Assembly (NCBI GenBank): GCA_013002535.1
Contig: JABDJK010000032.1
Coordinates: 1-57,261, forward strand
Source: Hyphococcus sp.
GTDB lineage: Bacteria; Pseudomonadota; Alphaproteobacteria; Caulobacterales; Parvularculaceae
Reading direction: 5' to 3'
DNA length: 57,261 nucleotides
A program made the translations under genes and the position numbers. Positions 43,662 through 52,665 of the stretch are shown piece by piece. The notes beneath the pieces were generated by a model. That model searched no databases, was not told the DNA's origin, and saw nothing but the letters and a program-made list of their open reading frames with translations. Numbering within the stretch: the first letter of the stretch is position 1; every line of letters starts with the position of its first letter.

Positions 43662-45557
43662 GTGTCTGATAGGGAATCGAATTTGTCCGTTTGGGGATTC
43701 ATAAAGGGCTTTGGCAAGCTGATGATCGGCCTGCTGCTGTTATTGCAGGGCCTGATCGGTCTATTTGTGATGCTGATGTTTGTCGGCATCATGGTTAGTG
43801 TTGCTAATGGCGTCGCCGGTAATAACGACAAAGTGTCCGTATCCATTCCAAATGGAGGCGCGCTTTTGCTGAACCCAAATGGCGTATTGGTAGAGCAGTC
43901 TGAAGACATTGATCCGTTTGAAATTTTTATCGAAGAAGCCTACGGCCGAAACCAGCCGACACAGATCGAGGTGCACGATCTGGTGCGTGTTGTGCGTAAG
44001 GCCAAGACTGACGATCGCATCAAGGGCATCGTCCTCGACCTGGGCGCATTGCAAGTGCCTGGAAGCAGCGCAAGCAAGATGCATTATCTCGTTGATGAAC
44101 TTCGTCAGTTCAAGGAAAGCGGCAAAAAAATCATCGCAATTGGCGACTATTATAGCCAGGATCAGTATTTGCTTGCGGCAAATGCAGACGAAATCCATAT
44201 GAATGACTACGGCAATGTCATTATCTATGGTTATGGCCGCTATTCTACATTCGTAAAAACGTTCCTTGAAAAACTGAAAATTACGAGCCACGTTTTTCGT
44301 GTTGGCACATTCAAGTCGGCGGTCGAGCCCTTTATGCGCGATGACATGTCGCCGGAAGCCAAGGAAGCCAACCAGGCCTATCTCGATGTTCTCTGGGAAA
44401 ATTATGTGACGTCCGTTGAACAGTCGCGCGGTCTCGCCGCTGGATCAATAAGGGCCTACGCAGACAACTTCACTGACATCACGCGCGCGGCCGACGGCGA
44501 CTTCGCCGAAGCTGCGAAACAGTCCGGCTTAATTGACAATTTAACATCACGTGCTGAACAAAACGCGAGATTAATAGAGTTGTTCGGGAAATCAAAAGAC
44601 GGCGAGGGATTCAAACATGCAGGGTTCCGCCGCTATCTCAACGCGATTGATCAGAATAACGATGATAGCGATCCGAACATTGCGGTCGTCACAGCGGCTG
44701 GTACGATTGTGGACGGCGAAGCTCCGGCGGGACAAGCTGCTGGCGGCGACACGATCGCTTCGCTTCTCAAAAAGGCGCGTAAAGATGACAACGTAAAAGC
44801 AGTTGTTCTTCGCGTAGACAGCCCTGGTGGTTCGGCCTTCGCATCAGACATTATTCGCGACGAATTGCTGGCAATCAAAGCAGCCGGCAAACCGGTTGTT
44901 GCATCCATGGGTTCATTGGCGGCGTCAGGCGGATACTGGATTTCTGCTCCAGCCGATGAAATTTGGGCGGCGCCGACAACAATTACCGGATCGATTGGCA
45001 TTTTTGGGTACTTCAATACGTTCGAAAATACAGCTGCTGAAATTGGCGTATTCGTCGATGGCGTGGGAACAACACAACTCTCACCGATCCTTGCAACAGG
45101 TATTGGGCCACTGCCGCAATCGGCTTCGGAAATCATTCAAGCCTCGATCGAACACGGCTATGATCGCTTTCTGACCATTGTCGGCGAGGGGCGCGATCTC
45201 GACAAAGACTACGTCGATTCAATTGGACAAGGCCGCGTCTGGATCGGCGCGCGCGCGCAAGAGCTGCGTCTCGTCGATAACATTGGCGATATCGATGATG
45301 CAATTGCAAGCGCAGCGAAATTGGCGCAACTTGAAAAATATGACGTTGTCGAAATGGTTGAGCGCAAGACGCCGTTTGAGTTGATCCTCGGCAATATGTC
45401 GATGGCGGGAATGAAGTTGCTTGGCATCGACGAGCGAATGAACATTCGCCGCAATTCTGCAATCCAGAATGCAATGTCACAGGCGGAGAAACAACTTGAG
45501 TTCTTCAACGAATTCAATGACCCGAATGCGACTTATGCGCGTTGTCTGAACTGCTGA
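43662..45557 (+). CDS. sppA: SppA, signal peptide peptidase (67-kDa type)
   Basis: The 631-residue membrane-anchored serine protease degrades cleaved signal peptides. An N-terminal membrane segment (LMIGLLLLLQGLIGLFVMLMFVGIMVSV) is followed by two tandem SppA domains. The catalytic Lys218 lies in VGTFKSAVEPFMRDDMSP of the first domain and the nucleophile Ser422 in SMGSLAASGGYWISAPAD of the second, as in the E. coli 67K enzyme. The start is GTG at 43662 with AGAAGGGG about 7 bases upstream. A strong terminator follows the stop. Confidence 0.95.
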   Translation: MSDRESNLSVWGFIKGFGKLMIGLLLLLQGLIGLFVMLMFVGIMVSVANGVAGNNDKVSVSIPNGGALLLNPNGVLVEQSEDIDPFEIFIEEAYGRNQPTQIEVHDLVRVVRKAKTDDRIKGIVLDLGALQVPGSSASKMHYLVDELRQFKESGKKIIAIGDYYSQDQYLLAANADEIHMNDYGNVIIYGYGRYSTFVKTFLEKLKITSHVFRVGTFKSAVEPFMRDDMSPEAKEANQAYLDVLWENYVTSVEQSRGLAAGSIRAYADNFTDITRAADGDFAEAAKQSGLIDNLTSRAEQNARLIELFGKSKDGEGFKHAGFRRYLNAIDQNNDDSDPNIAVVTAAGTIVDGEAPAGQAAGGDTIASLLKKARKDDNVKAVVLRVDSPGGSAFASDIIRDELLAIKAAGKPVVASMGSLAASGGYWISAPADEIWAAPTTITGSIGIFGYFNTFENTAAEIGVFVDGVGTTQLSPILATGIGPLPQSASEIIQASIEHGYDRFLTIVGEGRDLDKDYVDSIGQGRVWIGARAQELRLVDNIGDIDDAIASAAKLAQLEKYDVVEMVERKTPFELILGNMSMAGMKLLGIDERMNIRRNSAIQNAMSQAEKQLEFFNEFNDPNATYARCLNC

Positions 45558-45590
45558 TATCGCATCAGCGCAAATTGCTTTAATTTGGAG

Positions 45591-45622
45591 CCGGCCGAGC
45601 AAAGTTCGGCCGGTTTCTTTTT
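45591..45622 (+). terminator. Strong rho-independent terminator after sppA
   Basis: CCGGCCGA-GCAAAGT-TCGGCCGG is a perfect 8-bp GC-rich stem followed by TTTCTTTTT. It lies about 35 bases after the sppA stop and only 4 bases before the next start codon, so the DUF1285 gene may be expressed by read-through or from a start a little further in. Confidence 0.92.
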
Positions 45623-45625
45623 GTC

Positions 45626-46183
45626 ATGACTGAACTAATGAATTACCTGGTTGAACTTGAAGGCATGGCGAACGACCGTTTGCCGCCGGTACAGTCGTGG
45701 AATCCAGAACGTACTGGCGAGATCGATATAGTCATAAAGCGTGATGGAAGCTGGCTTCATGACGGTGCGCCGATAAAACGCGCACGCCTGGCAAGATTGT
45801 TTTCCAGAATTTTAAGAAAAGACGGTGATGCGCATTTTCTAGTGACGCCTTATGAAAAGCTGAAGATCGTCGTTGAAGACGCACCATTCGTAGCGGTTCT
45901 CTTGCGGGCCGAGGGGGCGGGTCACGAACAAAAGTTGGTTTTTACTACAAACCTCGGTGACGTCGTGCTCGCCGGCGCAGAGCACGCAATCATGATGCGT
46001 GAAGTTGATGGAAATCCACATACTATTCCTTATATCGATGTTCGTGATGGATTGCTGGCTCGCATCAACCGGACGGTTTACTATGAGCTCGTCGCGTTAA
46101 GCGAAAAAGAGGACACCGACGCCAGCGTCGTATACACCGTGCGATCAAACGGCGAAACTTTCGTGTTGGGCGCGGCCGAATAG
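45626..46183 (+). CDS. DUF1285-domain protein
   Basis: This 185-residue soluble protein of the DUF1285 family shows LPPVQSWNPERTGEIDIVIKRDGSWLHDGAPIKRARLARLFSRIL, DAHFLVTPYEKLKIVVEDAPFVAV and a C-terminal YIDVRDGLLARINRTVYYELVAL. DUF1285 proteins are conserved, of unknown function, often beside NUDIX or MoxR-type genes. The ATG at 45626 gives the short N-terminal helix usual for the family. In-frame ATGs at 45638 and 45662 (the latter with GAAGG close upstream) are alternatives because the sppA terminator ends right before 45626. Confidence 0.88.
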   Translation: MTELMNYLVELEGMANDRLPPVQSWNPERTGEIDIVIKRDGSWLHDGAPIKRARLARLFSRILRKDGDAHFLVTPYEKLKIVVEDAPFVAVLLRAEGAGHEQKLVFTTNLGDVVLAGAEHAIMMREVDGNPHTIPYIDVRDGLLARINRTVYYELVALSEKEDTDASVVYTVRSNGETFVLGAAE

Positions 46184-46219
46184 AATACGTCTTTTAGTTT
46201 GCGAAATTAAATTAAACCG

Positions 46220-46885
46220 ATGACAACAGCGATTGGCGGCAAGACGAACATGACGAGTTGGCGACATCGCATTACCGACAATTTGCAACGGTATTCAGCG
46301 CAACGCGTGCGCGCGTTGTTTAATGAAATTAATCCCCATCTCGTTGGCGACAAACTCTTCGAAAGCCGGTGGAGCGACATTCGCCGCGACGCAGCCGTGC
46401 TTGTGCCGGTCGTGGATCGCGGCGACGATGCGGGCGTGATATTGACAGTTCGTTCCAGTGAAATGCCGTCTCACGCCGGACAAATTAGTTTTCCGGGCGG
46501 TAAAGTTGAAAAGAACGATGAAAATCGCGTGGCTACGGCGCTGCGTGAAGCGAATGAGGAAATTGCGCTTGACCCAAATGAGGTAGAAATCGCCGGCGCT
46601 TTAGGCGTTCATCAGGGCGGTCTTGGATTTTCAGTAACGCCCATCGTTGGATTTGTTCATTCAAACGCAAAATTGTCGCCCTGTCCGCGGGAAGTAGACG
46701 AAATTTTTGAAGTGCCCCTGTCGCATGTCGCTAATTTGGATAATCACGTGACTGAAGAACGAATCCACGAAGGCATTCATTATAATATGTTCGCTATTCC
46801 TTATGGGCGCTTTCATATTTGGGGATTGACCGCTGGTATACTGAGAACATTTGCGGAAACGCTTCAGGGCGATGAGGACCGGTAA
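46220..46885 (+). CDS. NUDIX hydrolase, CoA-pyrophosphatase type
   Basis: The 221-residue hydrolase contains the Nudix box spread over GGKVEKNDENRVATALREANEEI, preceded by PSHAGQISFPGG, the signature of the CoA-diphosphatase (NudL/CoAse) subgroup. It probably splits CoA or oxidised CoA into phosphopantetheine and 3',5'-ADP. The first ATG (46220) is used; 46250 is possible. Its stop overlaps the start of the CCA-type gene by one base (TAATG), so the two are translationally coupled. Confidence 0.92.
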   Translation: MTTAIGGKTNMTSWRHRITDNLQRYSAQRVRALFNEINPHLVGDKLFESRWSDIRRDAAVLVPVVDRGDDAGVILTVRSSEMPSHAGQISFPGGKVEKNDENRVATALREANEEIALDPNEVEIAGALGVHQGGLGFSVTPIVGFVHSNAKLSPCPREVDEIFEVPLSHVANLDNHVTEERIHEGIHYNMFAIPYGRFHIWGLTAGILRTFAETLQGDEDR

Positions 46886-48120
46886 TGGCTCCGGCGTTTG
46901 TCGATATCCCAATTGCTACGGTCGAAAGTTTCGGTTGGACCGAGAATGAGGCCGTGCGTGAAATCGTGACTGCGCTCACGGCAGCAGAAAAGGATTCGGT
47001 TCGTTTCGTTGGCGGGTGCGTCCGCGACAGCCTCCTGGGTTTTAAAGCAAAAGATATAGATATAGCGACCACTTTGGAGCCTGAAGCCGTTACTGCCGCG
47101 CTTGCAGCAGCCGGCCTTCGATCGGCGCCGACGGGCCTTGCTCACGGAACAATTACGGCGATTGCGGAAAGCGGAACGATCGAAGTCACGACGTTGCGCT
47201 CGGACGTTTCCACCGACGGACGGCGCGCGACAGTGGCGTACACAAAAGATTGGGCTACGGACGCTCGGCGCCGAGACTTCACGGTCAATGCAATTTATCT
47301 GACCCCGGAACGGAAACTGTACGATCCTGTAGGTGGGATAATCGACGCGAAAAACCGGCGTATTCGATTTATTGGCGATAGCCGGCAACGTATTCGTGAA
47401 GACTATCTGAGAATTTTGCGTTTCTTCAGGTTTTCTGCGCGGTTCGCGCCAGAAATTGATAGTGTTGGTCTGGCTGCCAGCAAGGATATGCGAGACGGAA
47501 TTGATCATTTGTCCGCAGAGCGTGTCGGTTCAGAATTTCTTTCAATTCTTGCTTTGACCAATGCAGAAAAGGCGCTCCGCTGGATGGAAGCCGCAGGCGT
47601 TCTGGAAAAAATTTGGCCGCATCCAGCGAATGTTGATGCCGTGGCCGCATTAAAGCGCGATACGCATCGTGTTCATCCATGCGTCGTTTTAGCGGCATTA
47701 TATGGTGATGCGGGAAATGGTATTGGCGCCAGACTTCGTTTGTCCAATGCTGAGAAATCAATTCGCACAAATGCATTAAAAGGAGCGCGAGAAATTGCCC
47801 CTGGTTTATCGAATCTGGAAGTGCGCCAGAGGATCTATTTTCTCGGCCGAACGATTTTTCGCGATGGCCTGAATGTGGCGGCGGCGACTTCAGAAGTCGA
47901 CGTAGCGACAAAAGATCGATATGCGACCATACTGGCCGATTGGAATACGCCGGAATTCCCGCTTAGCGGCCGCGATATCGTTGAGCACGGCGTGAAGCCG
48001 GGGCCCCCTGTCGCCGCGATATTGAAAAAGATTGAGCGCCAGTGGGCCGCTGAAGACTTTCCGCAGAACCCACGCTTGGCCGAGATTTTGACGGCGGCGA
48101 TCAATTCCGAAAGCCGATAG
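46885..48120 (+). CDS. CCA tRNA nucleotidyltransferase / poly(A) polymerase-type enzyme
   Basis: This 411-residue class II nucleotidyltransferase matures or repairs the CCA end of tRNA. The head domain shows RFVGGCVRDSLLGFKAKDIDIATT (Gly-Gly and metal-binding Asp-x-Asp), GLAHGTITAI, EVTTLRSD and RRRDFTVNAIYL. The neck has RIREDYLRILRFFRFSARF and HLSAERVGSE. Alphaproteobacteria usually have one such gene, supporting the CCA-adding role. It is coupled to the NUDIX gene. Confidence 0.92.
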   Translation: MAPAFVDIPIATVESFGWTENEAVREIVTALTAAEKDSVRFVGGCVRDSLLGFKAKDIDIATTLEPEAVTAALAAAGLRSAPTGLAHGTITAIAESGTIEVTTLRSDVSTDGRRATVAYTKDWATDARRRDFTVNAIYLTPERKLYDPVGGIIDAKNRRIRFIGDSRQRIREDYLRILRFFRFSARFAPEIDSVGLAASKDMRDGIDHLSAERVGSEFLSILALTNAEKALRWMEAAGVLEKIWPHPANVDAVAALKRDTHRVHPCVVLAALYGDAGNGIGARLRLSNAEKSIRTNALKGAREIAPGLSNLEVRQRIYFLGRTIFRDGLNVAAATSEVDVATKDRYATILADWNTPEFPLSGRDIVEHGVKPGPPVAAILKKIERQWAAEDFPQNPRLAEILTAAINSESR

Positions 48121-48139
48121 GTTCTCACGGCTATTTTCG

Positions 48140-48164
48140 CAGCGCAACGAAATGCTTTGCGCTG
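48140..48164. other. 8-bp hairpin between the nucleotidyltransferase and acyl-CoA ligase genes
   Basis: CAGCGCAA and TTGCGCTG are exact reverse complements around a 9-base loop. They lie 19 bases past the nucleotidyltransferase stop, with no T-run. It may be a weak transcript-end stem. Confidence 0.35.
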
Positions 48165-48235
48165 ATAGAGTATTTGACCCGGCGCTTTGAACCGGATTTA
48201 ATCACGCGAAAACATTTAAACAGGGAAAATACTCG

Positions 48236-49840
48236 ATGCAGGGACTCATGATGGATCGGCCGTTGTTAACGACCGAGATTTTAAGACATGCCGTTCGAAA
48301 TTTTCGCAATACGGAAATCGTAACGCGAACGGTTGAAGGGCCAATCCATCGCTACACAATTGGCGACAGCGCCAAGCGCATCGCAAAGCTGGCCAATGCG
48401 TTCAAAAATGCTGGTGTAAAACAGGGCGATCGGATCGGCGTTATCGGTTGGAACACTTATCGACAGTTTGAAATGTATTATGCTGTCGCTGGCATTGGCG
48501 CCATTCTTCACACCATCAATCCACGCCTTGGCCCAGAGAATGCTGCATTCGTAATCAATCATGCAGAAGACTCGTGGCTCTTTTACGACATGACATTTGA
48601 GCCGCTCGTTGGTGCGCTGAAGCCGCATTTGAAGAATGTGAAAAACTATATTGCCCTTACAGATTCCAAACATGCAAATGACGCAACGAATTACGAAGAT
48701 TTTATTGCGAGCGAGAACGAAACTATTGAATGGCCGGAGTTCGATGAAAACACAGCAGTGACGATGTGTTATACCTCCGGTACGACGGGCGACCCGAAAG
48801 GCGTCTTGTATTCGCACCGTGCGCTCGTCTTGCAAACATTTGCCAGCCTCCTTCCTTCGGCGCTGAACGTTGCGGAGGGCGACGTCTTGTTGCCTGTTGT
48901 TCCAATGTTTCACGTTAACGCATGGAACACGCCTTATTCCTGTCCGATGTCTGGTGTGAAACAAGTTTTTCCTGGTCCGCGACTTGATGGAGAGGGGCTT
49001 TATGAACTGCTGGATTCAGAAAAAGTGAATTACTCCGCGGGCGTGCCGACGGTTTGGCTTGGCTTGCTGCAATATCTGGAGAAAACCGGGAAGGAACTAC
49101 CGTACCTTAAGAAAGGGCTTTGCGGCGGCTCCGCTTTGCCGGAGGCGCTTGTTCGCGGATTTGATAAGTACGGCGTTGAGCTCCAGCAAGGTTGGGGCAT
49201 GACTGAGATGTCGCCGATCGGAACGGTGAATACGCTTCCGCCGGATATCGCCGCGCTTCCGATCGATAAACGCATGCCTTATCAATTGAAAGCGGGCCGG
49301 CCTTTGCCATTCGTTGATATGCGGATTGTTGGCGAGGATGGAAAAGTGCTTCCGTGCGACGGCGAATGCGACGGCCAGCTTCAAGTCCGCGGGCCATGGA
49401 TCATCAAAGACTACTATAAGTCATCATCTCAAACGCTAACCGATGATGGTTGGTTCGACACCGGCGACGTAGCGATCATCGACGAAGATGGGTTTCTTCA
49501 AATTACCGATCGATCCAAAGATGTCATCAAGACAGGCGGCGAATGGGTTTCGTCTATTGAAATTGAAAATGCCGCTTTGCTCCATGACGGCGTTGCGCAA
49601 GCCGGTGTGATTGGAGTTTATCATCCGAAATGGCAGGAGCGCCCGATACTTATTGTTGTAAAAGCCGAAGGCAAAGACCCGACGCCGGATGAAATTATTG
49701 AATTCCTGAAACCCAAACTCGACAAAATCGCGTGGCCTGACGCCGTGGAATTCGTCGATGAAATTCCTTTGGGCGCGACTGGTAAAGTTCTCAAGACAGA
49801 ACTGCGTAAGATGTTCAAAGGGTATGAGCTACCAGGTTAA
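48236..49840 (+). CDS. Fatty acyl-CoA ligase (AMP-forming, AlkK-like)
   Basis: The 534-residue ANL-superfamily ligase activates fatty acids with ATP and CoA. The ATP-binding P-loop is [18 protein letters not shown] (from about residue 179). [13 protein letters not shown], the [18 protein letters not shown] core with catalytic-domain hinge, [15 protein letters not shown] and the C-terminal [13 protein letters not shown] lysine complete the pattern. The overall segments ([25 protein letters not shown]) fit the medium/long-chain AlkK-type ligases. AGGGAAA precedes the ATG at 48236; an ATG five codons later is also possible. Confidence 0.93.
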   Translation: MQGLMMDRPLLTTEILRHAVRNFRNTEIVTRTVEGPIHRYTIGDSAKRIAKLANAFKNAGVKQGDRIGVIGWNTYRQFEMYYAVAGIGAILHTINPRLGPENAAFVINHAEDSWLFYDMTFEPLVGALKPHLKNVKNYIALTDSKHANDATNYEDFIASENETIEWPEFDENTAVTMCYTSGTTGDPKGVLYSHRALVLQTFASLLPSALNVAEGDVLLPVVPMFHVNAWNTPYSCPMSGVKQVFPGPRLDGEGLYELLDSEKVNYSAGVPTVWLGLLQYLEKTGKELPYLKKGLCGGSALPEALVRGFDKYGVELQQGWGMTEMSPIGTVNTLPPDIAALPIDKRMPYQLKAGRPLPFVDMRIVGEDGKVLPCDGECDGQLQVRGPWIIKDYYKSSSQTLTDDGWFDTGDVAIIDEDGFLQITDRSKDVIKTGGEWVSSIEIENAALLHDGVAQAGVIGVYHPKWQERPILIVVKAEGKDPTPDEIIEFLKPKLDKIAWPDAVEFVDEIPLGATGKVLKTELRKMFKGYELPG

Positions 49841-50208
49841 GCCCTTTTCGCCCCGGCTCGCCCGGCAAGTTTTAGGTCGCCGTTGAAATTCGTAAGCCGG
49901 ATATAAATCTCGGCAAGAAATAGGTTCGGCACCCAGCACGGCCATGTATCTGGTGTGAAATCTGCAAACAAAGTTAGCAAATTCACTATTTGCAAAGTGG
50001 CCGCAGATTTGTCCGTGTAGGCTATCGGGACCCTCGCCACGCCAAATAAAGTGTATCCGTTCCCAGCATGCAATAGAACGGTATTTCCTGGCGACGAAGC
50101 CCGCGAGATCGCGCGAAATAGCCGCCAAATGAGAAAATTATCTTCGACTTTTGACGTGTTTTAAGAAGCCAACAAGTGACGATGCGAAATGAATAAACGG
50201 CGGGGCCT
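49841..50208. other. 368-bp gap between the acyl-CoA ligase and the lipoprotein operon
   Basis: The genes on both sides converge here. A minus-strand frame at 49837-50073 could encode 78 residues with a hydrophobic middle, but it has no ribosome-binding site and no known motif, and it overlaps a competing frame, so I do not call it. No clear terminator was found for either gene. Confidence 0.5.
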
Positions 50209-50817
50209 TTATTTTCGCTCCGCAGCTTTCTGTTGCGCTGACATGAGGTAGATCTCGGCGAGGGCGGTGGCGATCTCAGCGCGTTCCGATGCGCTCCTGC
50301 CGGGGTCGGCGATCGTTGCGCGCACAATGAGCTCCCTGGACTGGTCGCCCTGCGGCGCAAGCGCGCTCCACAAAACGACATGCGAACCGCTATCGTCATT
50401 GGCCATTATGTTGGCGACGCCGACGCTGCTTATGGCTTCATAGGCGCCTCCTGCGCCGTTGCCATAGGCGTCGGCGACCGCGGCGCTCCCCATGGCTGAT
50501 GAAATAGCGGACCAGTCAGCAATGAGGGCGATACGCGCCCCGCCGCTGGAATAGGCGCAGGACCAGGGTGCGGATCCCGCGCCGGACTGCTTGTTCTCCG
50601 GCGCTGGCGTGACGTTGGCGAGATCGGCCACGCCGAGTTCGGACTGTGCCCGGTTTGCTGTCAGGACGACACAGGGGTCGGGCGGGCTGGCAATCTCGGT
50701 TTTGTGGATGCTGCGCATGGGCGCAGCGATCGTGTCAGACGATGGAGACGTTGTCGTCTCGCCGCCGCATGCTGCGAGAACAACGCCGGTCGTAAAAGTT
50801 AAAAACGTTTTGTGCAT
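50209..50817 (-). CDS. Exported lipoprotein, paralogue of the one at 51968
   Basis: This 202-residue lipoprotein has a signal peptide ending in lipobox VLAAC (Cys17). The mature part has a Thr/Ser-rich linker, then PDPCVVLTANRAQSELGV, WSCAYSS and a C-terminal IADPGRSASERAEIATALAEIY. The Pro-x-Pro-Cys-x-x-Leu-Thr-Ala...Cys-Ala-Tyr pattern and the tail match the neighbouring lipoprotein at 51968-52663, and the pair of cysteines may form a disulfide. The pattern is reminiscent of DUF3558-type lipoproteins (loose resemblance). The ATG at 50817 begins the signal peptide. It is the last gene of the four-gene operon (30 bases after the preceding stop). Confidence 0.72.
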   Translation of the reverse strand: MHKTFLTFTTGVVLAACGGETTTSPSSDTIAAPMRSIHKTEIASPPDPCVVLTANRAQSELGVADLANVTPAPENKQSGAGSAPWSCAYSSGGARIALIADWSAISSAMGSAAVADAYGNGAGGAYEAISSVGVANIMANDDSGSHVVLWSALAPQGDQSRELIVRATIADPGRSASERAEIATALAEIYLMSAQQKAAERK

Positions 50818-50847
50818 ATTGCATTTCCTCTCTGCGTGAATGGCCAA

Positions 50848-51933
50848 TTAGTTTGCGCCTATTAGCGACGTATTTTGCAACTGTTCTTCGAGCCATTTTT
50901 CATATTGTTGCAGAGAGCCGACGCGCGCATCGACGACGGTTTTTGTAATTTGCATCGTCATCTTATTTTCAAGCAGGCGGATTTGCCGTTCGGCTTGCTC
51001 CAGCGCGCCTTGCATCATGCGCGTAAACTGCTCTTGTTGTGCAGGCGGCAGCGATCGCAATTGATCGCGGTTTTCTTCGAAGTCCTTGCGCGCTTTGGCG
51101 AGATCTTTTCGCGCCTTGGCGAGCTCTTTCAAATCTTTCTCGTTCAGGTTCGGCAAGCCCAGCGTCATTTCGGTTTCATGCGGGATCAGCATTGTCGTGT
51201 CGGCGCCACTGAGCGTTTTCAAGAATCGATGTTTGCGGTCGACGCGCTGGATGAAGAACGGTTCTGTTCTTTTTTTCGATTTGGCGATGCCGTCGACTCG
51301 CATACCGAGCGGGATATCACGTTGTTTGTCGATCATCAGGGCGGCGGACTTTATTGTGTATTCGACGCCATCATCAACCTGGGTTTTGTTCAGTCCGTCG
51401 GCAAACAGGAGATGTGCGTCATGGCCTTCAGCGGAAATGACGCTTGCGATGGCGGCAGCGCCGCCAAGCTCGCGCAGGTCCCGGTCACCCTGACGAACCG
51501 CCTCTTTCTGTTCTTCGGGCAATTGGTGCAAGGCCCACCCGGCGCCGCGGGACATGTCAAAAAATCCCTGGCTAATATCGCCATAATCGGCGCCAAGCTC
51601 GCCGGTAGCTAAACCAAGCGCCGCCAGCATTCCGATACCGCCCATCGCATAGTAATCGCCGACTGGTCCAAGCGCGCGTTTCGTGGCCTCGCCTGGATTC
51701 ACGTGTCGAAAGCCTATGGTTTTGCCGCCATCCTTCACGGCTTCCATATAAATGAATGCATCGGGCGTATTGGGAATGCCTGTTGTCTCACGAAGAAAAA
51801 AGCCGTCAATACCGTTCATGCGCGCAGCCTGCCGAGTCTGCATTGCATCCATGATATCCGCAGCGCTCTCTTGCGCGACGACCGCAGGCGCGACGGTGAA
51901 GCTCGCGGCTAATGAAAGGATTAGCTTACGCAT
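50848..51933 (-). CDS. Secreted protein with C-terminal coiled coil, function unknown
   Basis: The 361-residue exported protein has a signal peptide MRKLILSLAASFTVAPAVVA. It starts with GFFLRETTGIPNTPDAFIYMEAV and FRHVNPGEATKRAL segments. Gly-rich GGIGMLAALGLATGELGADYGDI follows. A beta-rich part (YTIKSAALMIDKQRDIPLGMRVDGI) recalls LolA-like or lipid-binding barrels only in pattern. The last ~110 residues are a charged coiled coil with an AKARKDLAKARKDF internal duplication. The ATG at 51933 has AGGAGA upstream; the longer frame starting 52023 would overlap the preceding gene. No recognised family. Confidence 0.75.
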   Translation of the reverse strand: MRKLILSLAASFTVAPAVVAQESAADIMDAMQTRQAARMNGIDGFFLRETTGIPNTPDAFIYMEAVKDGGKTIGFRHVNPGEATKRALGPVGDYYAMGGIGMLAALGLATGELGADYGDISQGFFDMSRGAGWALHQLPEEQKEAVRQGDRDLRELGGAAAIASVISAEGHDAHLLFADGLNKTQVDDGVEYTIKSAALMIDKQRDIPLGMRVDGIAKSKKRTEPFFIQRVDRKHRFLKTLSGADTTMLIPHETEMTLGLPNLNEKDLKELAKARKDLAKARKDFEENRDQLRSLPPAQQEQFTRMMQGALEQAERQIRLLENKMTMQITKTVVDARVGSLQQYEKWLEEQLQNTSLIGAN

Positions 51934-51967
51934 TTTCGGTCTCCTTGAATTAGAGTTGTTACGATGG

Positions 51968-52663
51968 TTATTTCGATCGTTTCTCCGCGACATTAATAAG
52001 TTCGGAGTTGAAGGCGACACCAAGATTGCGCGCCTCGGTCAGGCGTTGCTCTTGTGTACGTGCTGGATCGGTGATGGCGACGACGAAAGCGGCTTCAGCC
52101 TGGACGGCGCCGGTGTCGCCGCCGGCGACGCCAAGGCCCGACATGATGAACATGGACGCGGCGTCATCAGCCTCGGCGACGAAACGCGCGGCGCCCGGAC
52201 CGAAATCCGCCGGCGCATAGCGCGCGCCCGCCGGGAATTGCTGATCGATCATCGGGGTCAACGCATTGGCAGACAGCGACGAATTAAAAAACATATAGGG
52301 CAGGTTCGCCGCGTGAATCGAAACGCTCTTGCCCAATCCCTCGGTATCGCGATAAGCGCAGCGTGGGCTCTTGTCGCCGGGACTGTCATTGTCAGGGTCA
52401 GCGACAACCTCGCGCACATTGAGAATGTTCTGCGCCACCGCCGCGGTCAGAATGCGGCATGGCGAGGGCAGGTCTGCGACGACATATTCCGGACCCGTCG
52501 CTTTCGCTACTTTTTCCTCGATCGCGGCGCGCGTGTCGCCAGACGAACGGGGGGCGGCGCGTTCCGCCTTCCCGGTAGTTGTTTCATCGCCTGCGCCGCA
52601 TGAGGCGAGTAAAAGCAGCGAGAGAGAGATGAATAGAAAAGAACGCGCTGATTTCACTGACAT
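51968..52663 (-). CDS. Exported lipoprotein, paralogue of the one at 50209
   Basis: This 231-residue lipoprotein has a signal peptide with lipobox LLASC (Cys22). The mature region has LPSPCRILTAAVAQNILNV, SPRCAYRDTEG and a C-terminal VVAITDPARTQEQRLTEARNLGVAFN, matching the smaller lipoprotein of the same operon. Its ATG at 52663 lies two bases after the LamG gene's stop, so translation is probably coupled. The two cysteines may pair. Function is unknown. Confidence 0.75.
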   Translation of the reverse strand: MSVKSARSFLFISLSLLLLASCGAGDETTTGKAERAAPRSSGDTRAAIEEKVAKATGPEYVVADLPSPCRILTAAVAQNILNVREVVADPDNDSPGDKSPRCAYRDTEGLGKSVSIHAANLPYMFFNSSLSANALTPMIDQQFPAGARYAPADFGPGAARFVAEADDAASMFIMSGLGVAGGDTGAVQAEAAFVVAITDPARTQEQRLTEARNLGVAFNSELINVAEKRSK

Positions 52664-52665
52664 TT

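Noticed and set aside
49837-50073. 78-codon minus-strand frame in the ligase-lipoprotein gap
   Set aside because: No ribosome-binding site, no motif, and it overlaps a competing frame; kept only as a note on the gap.
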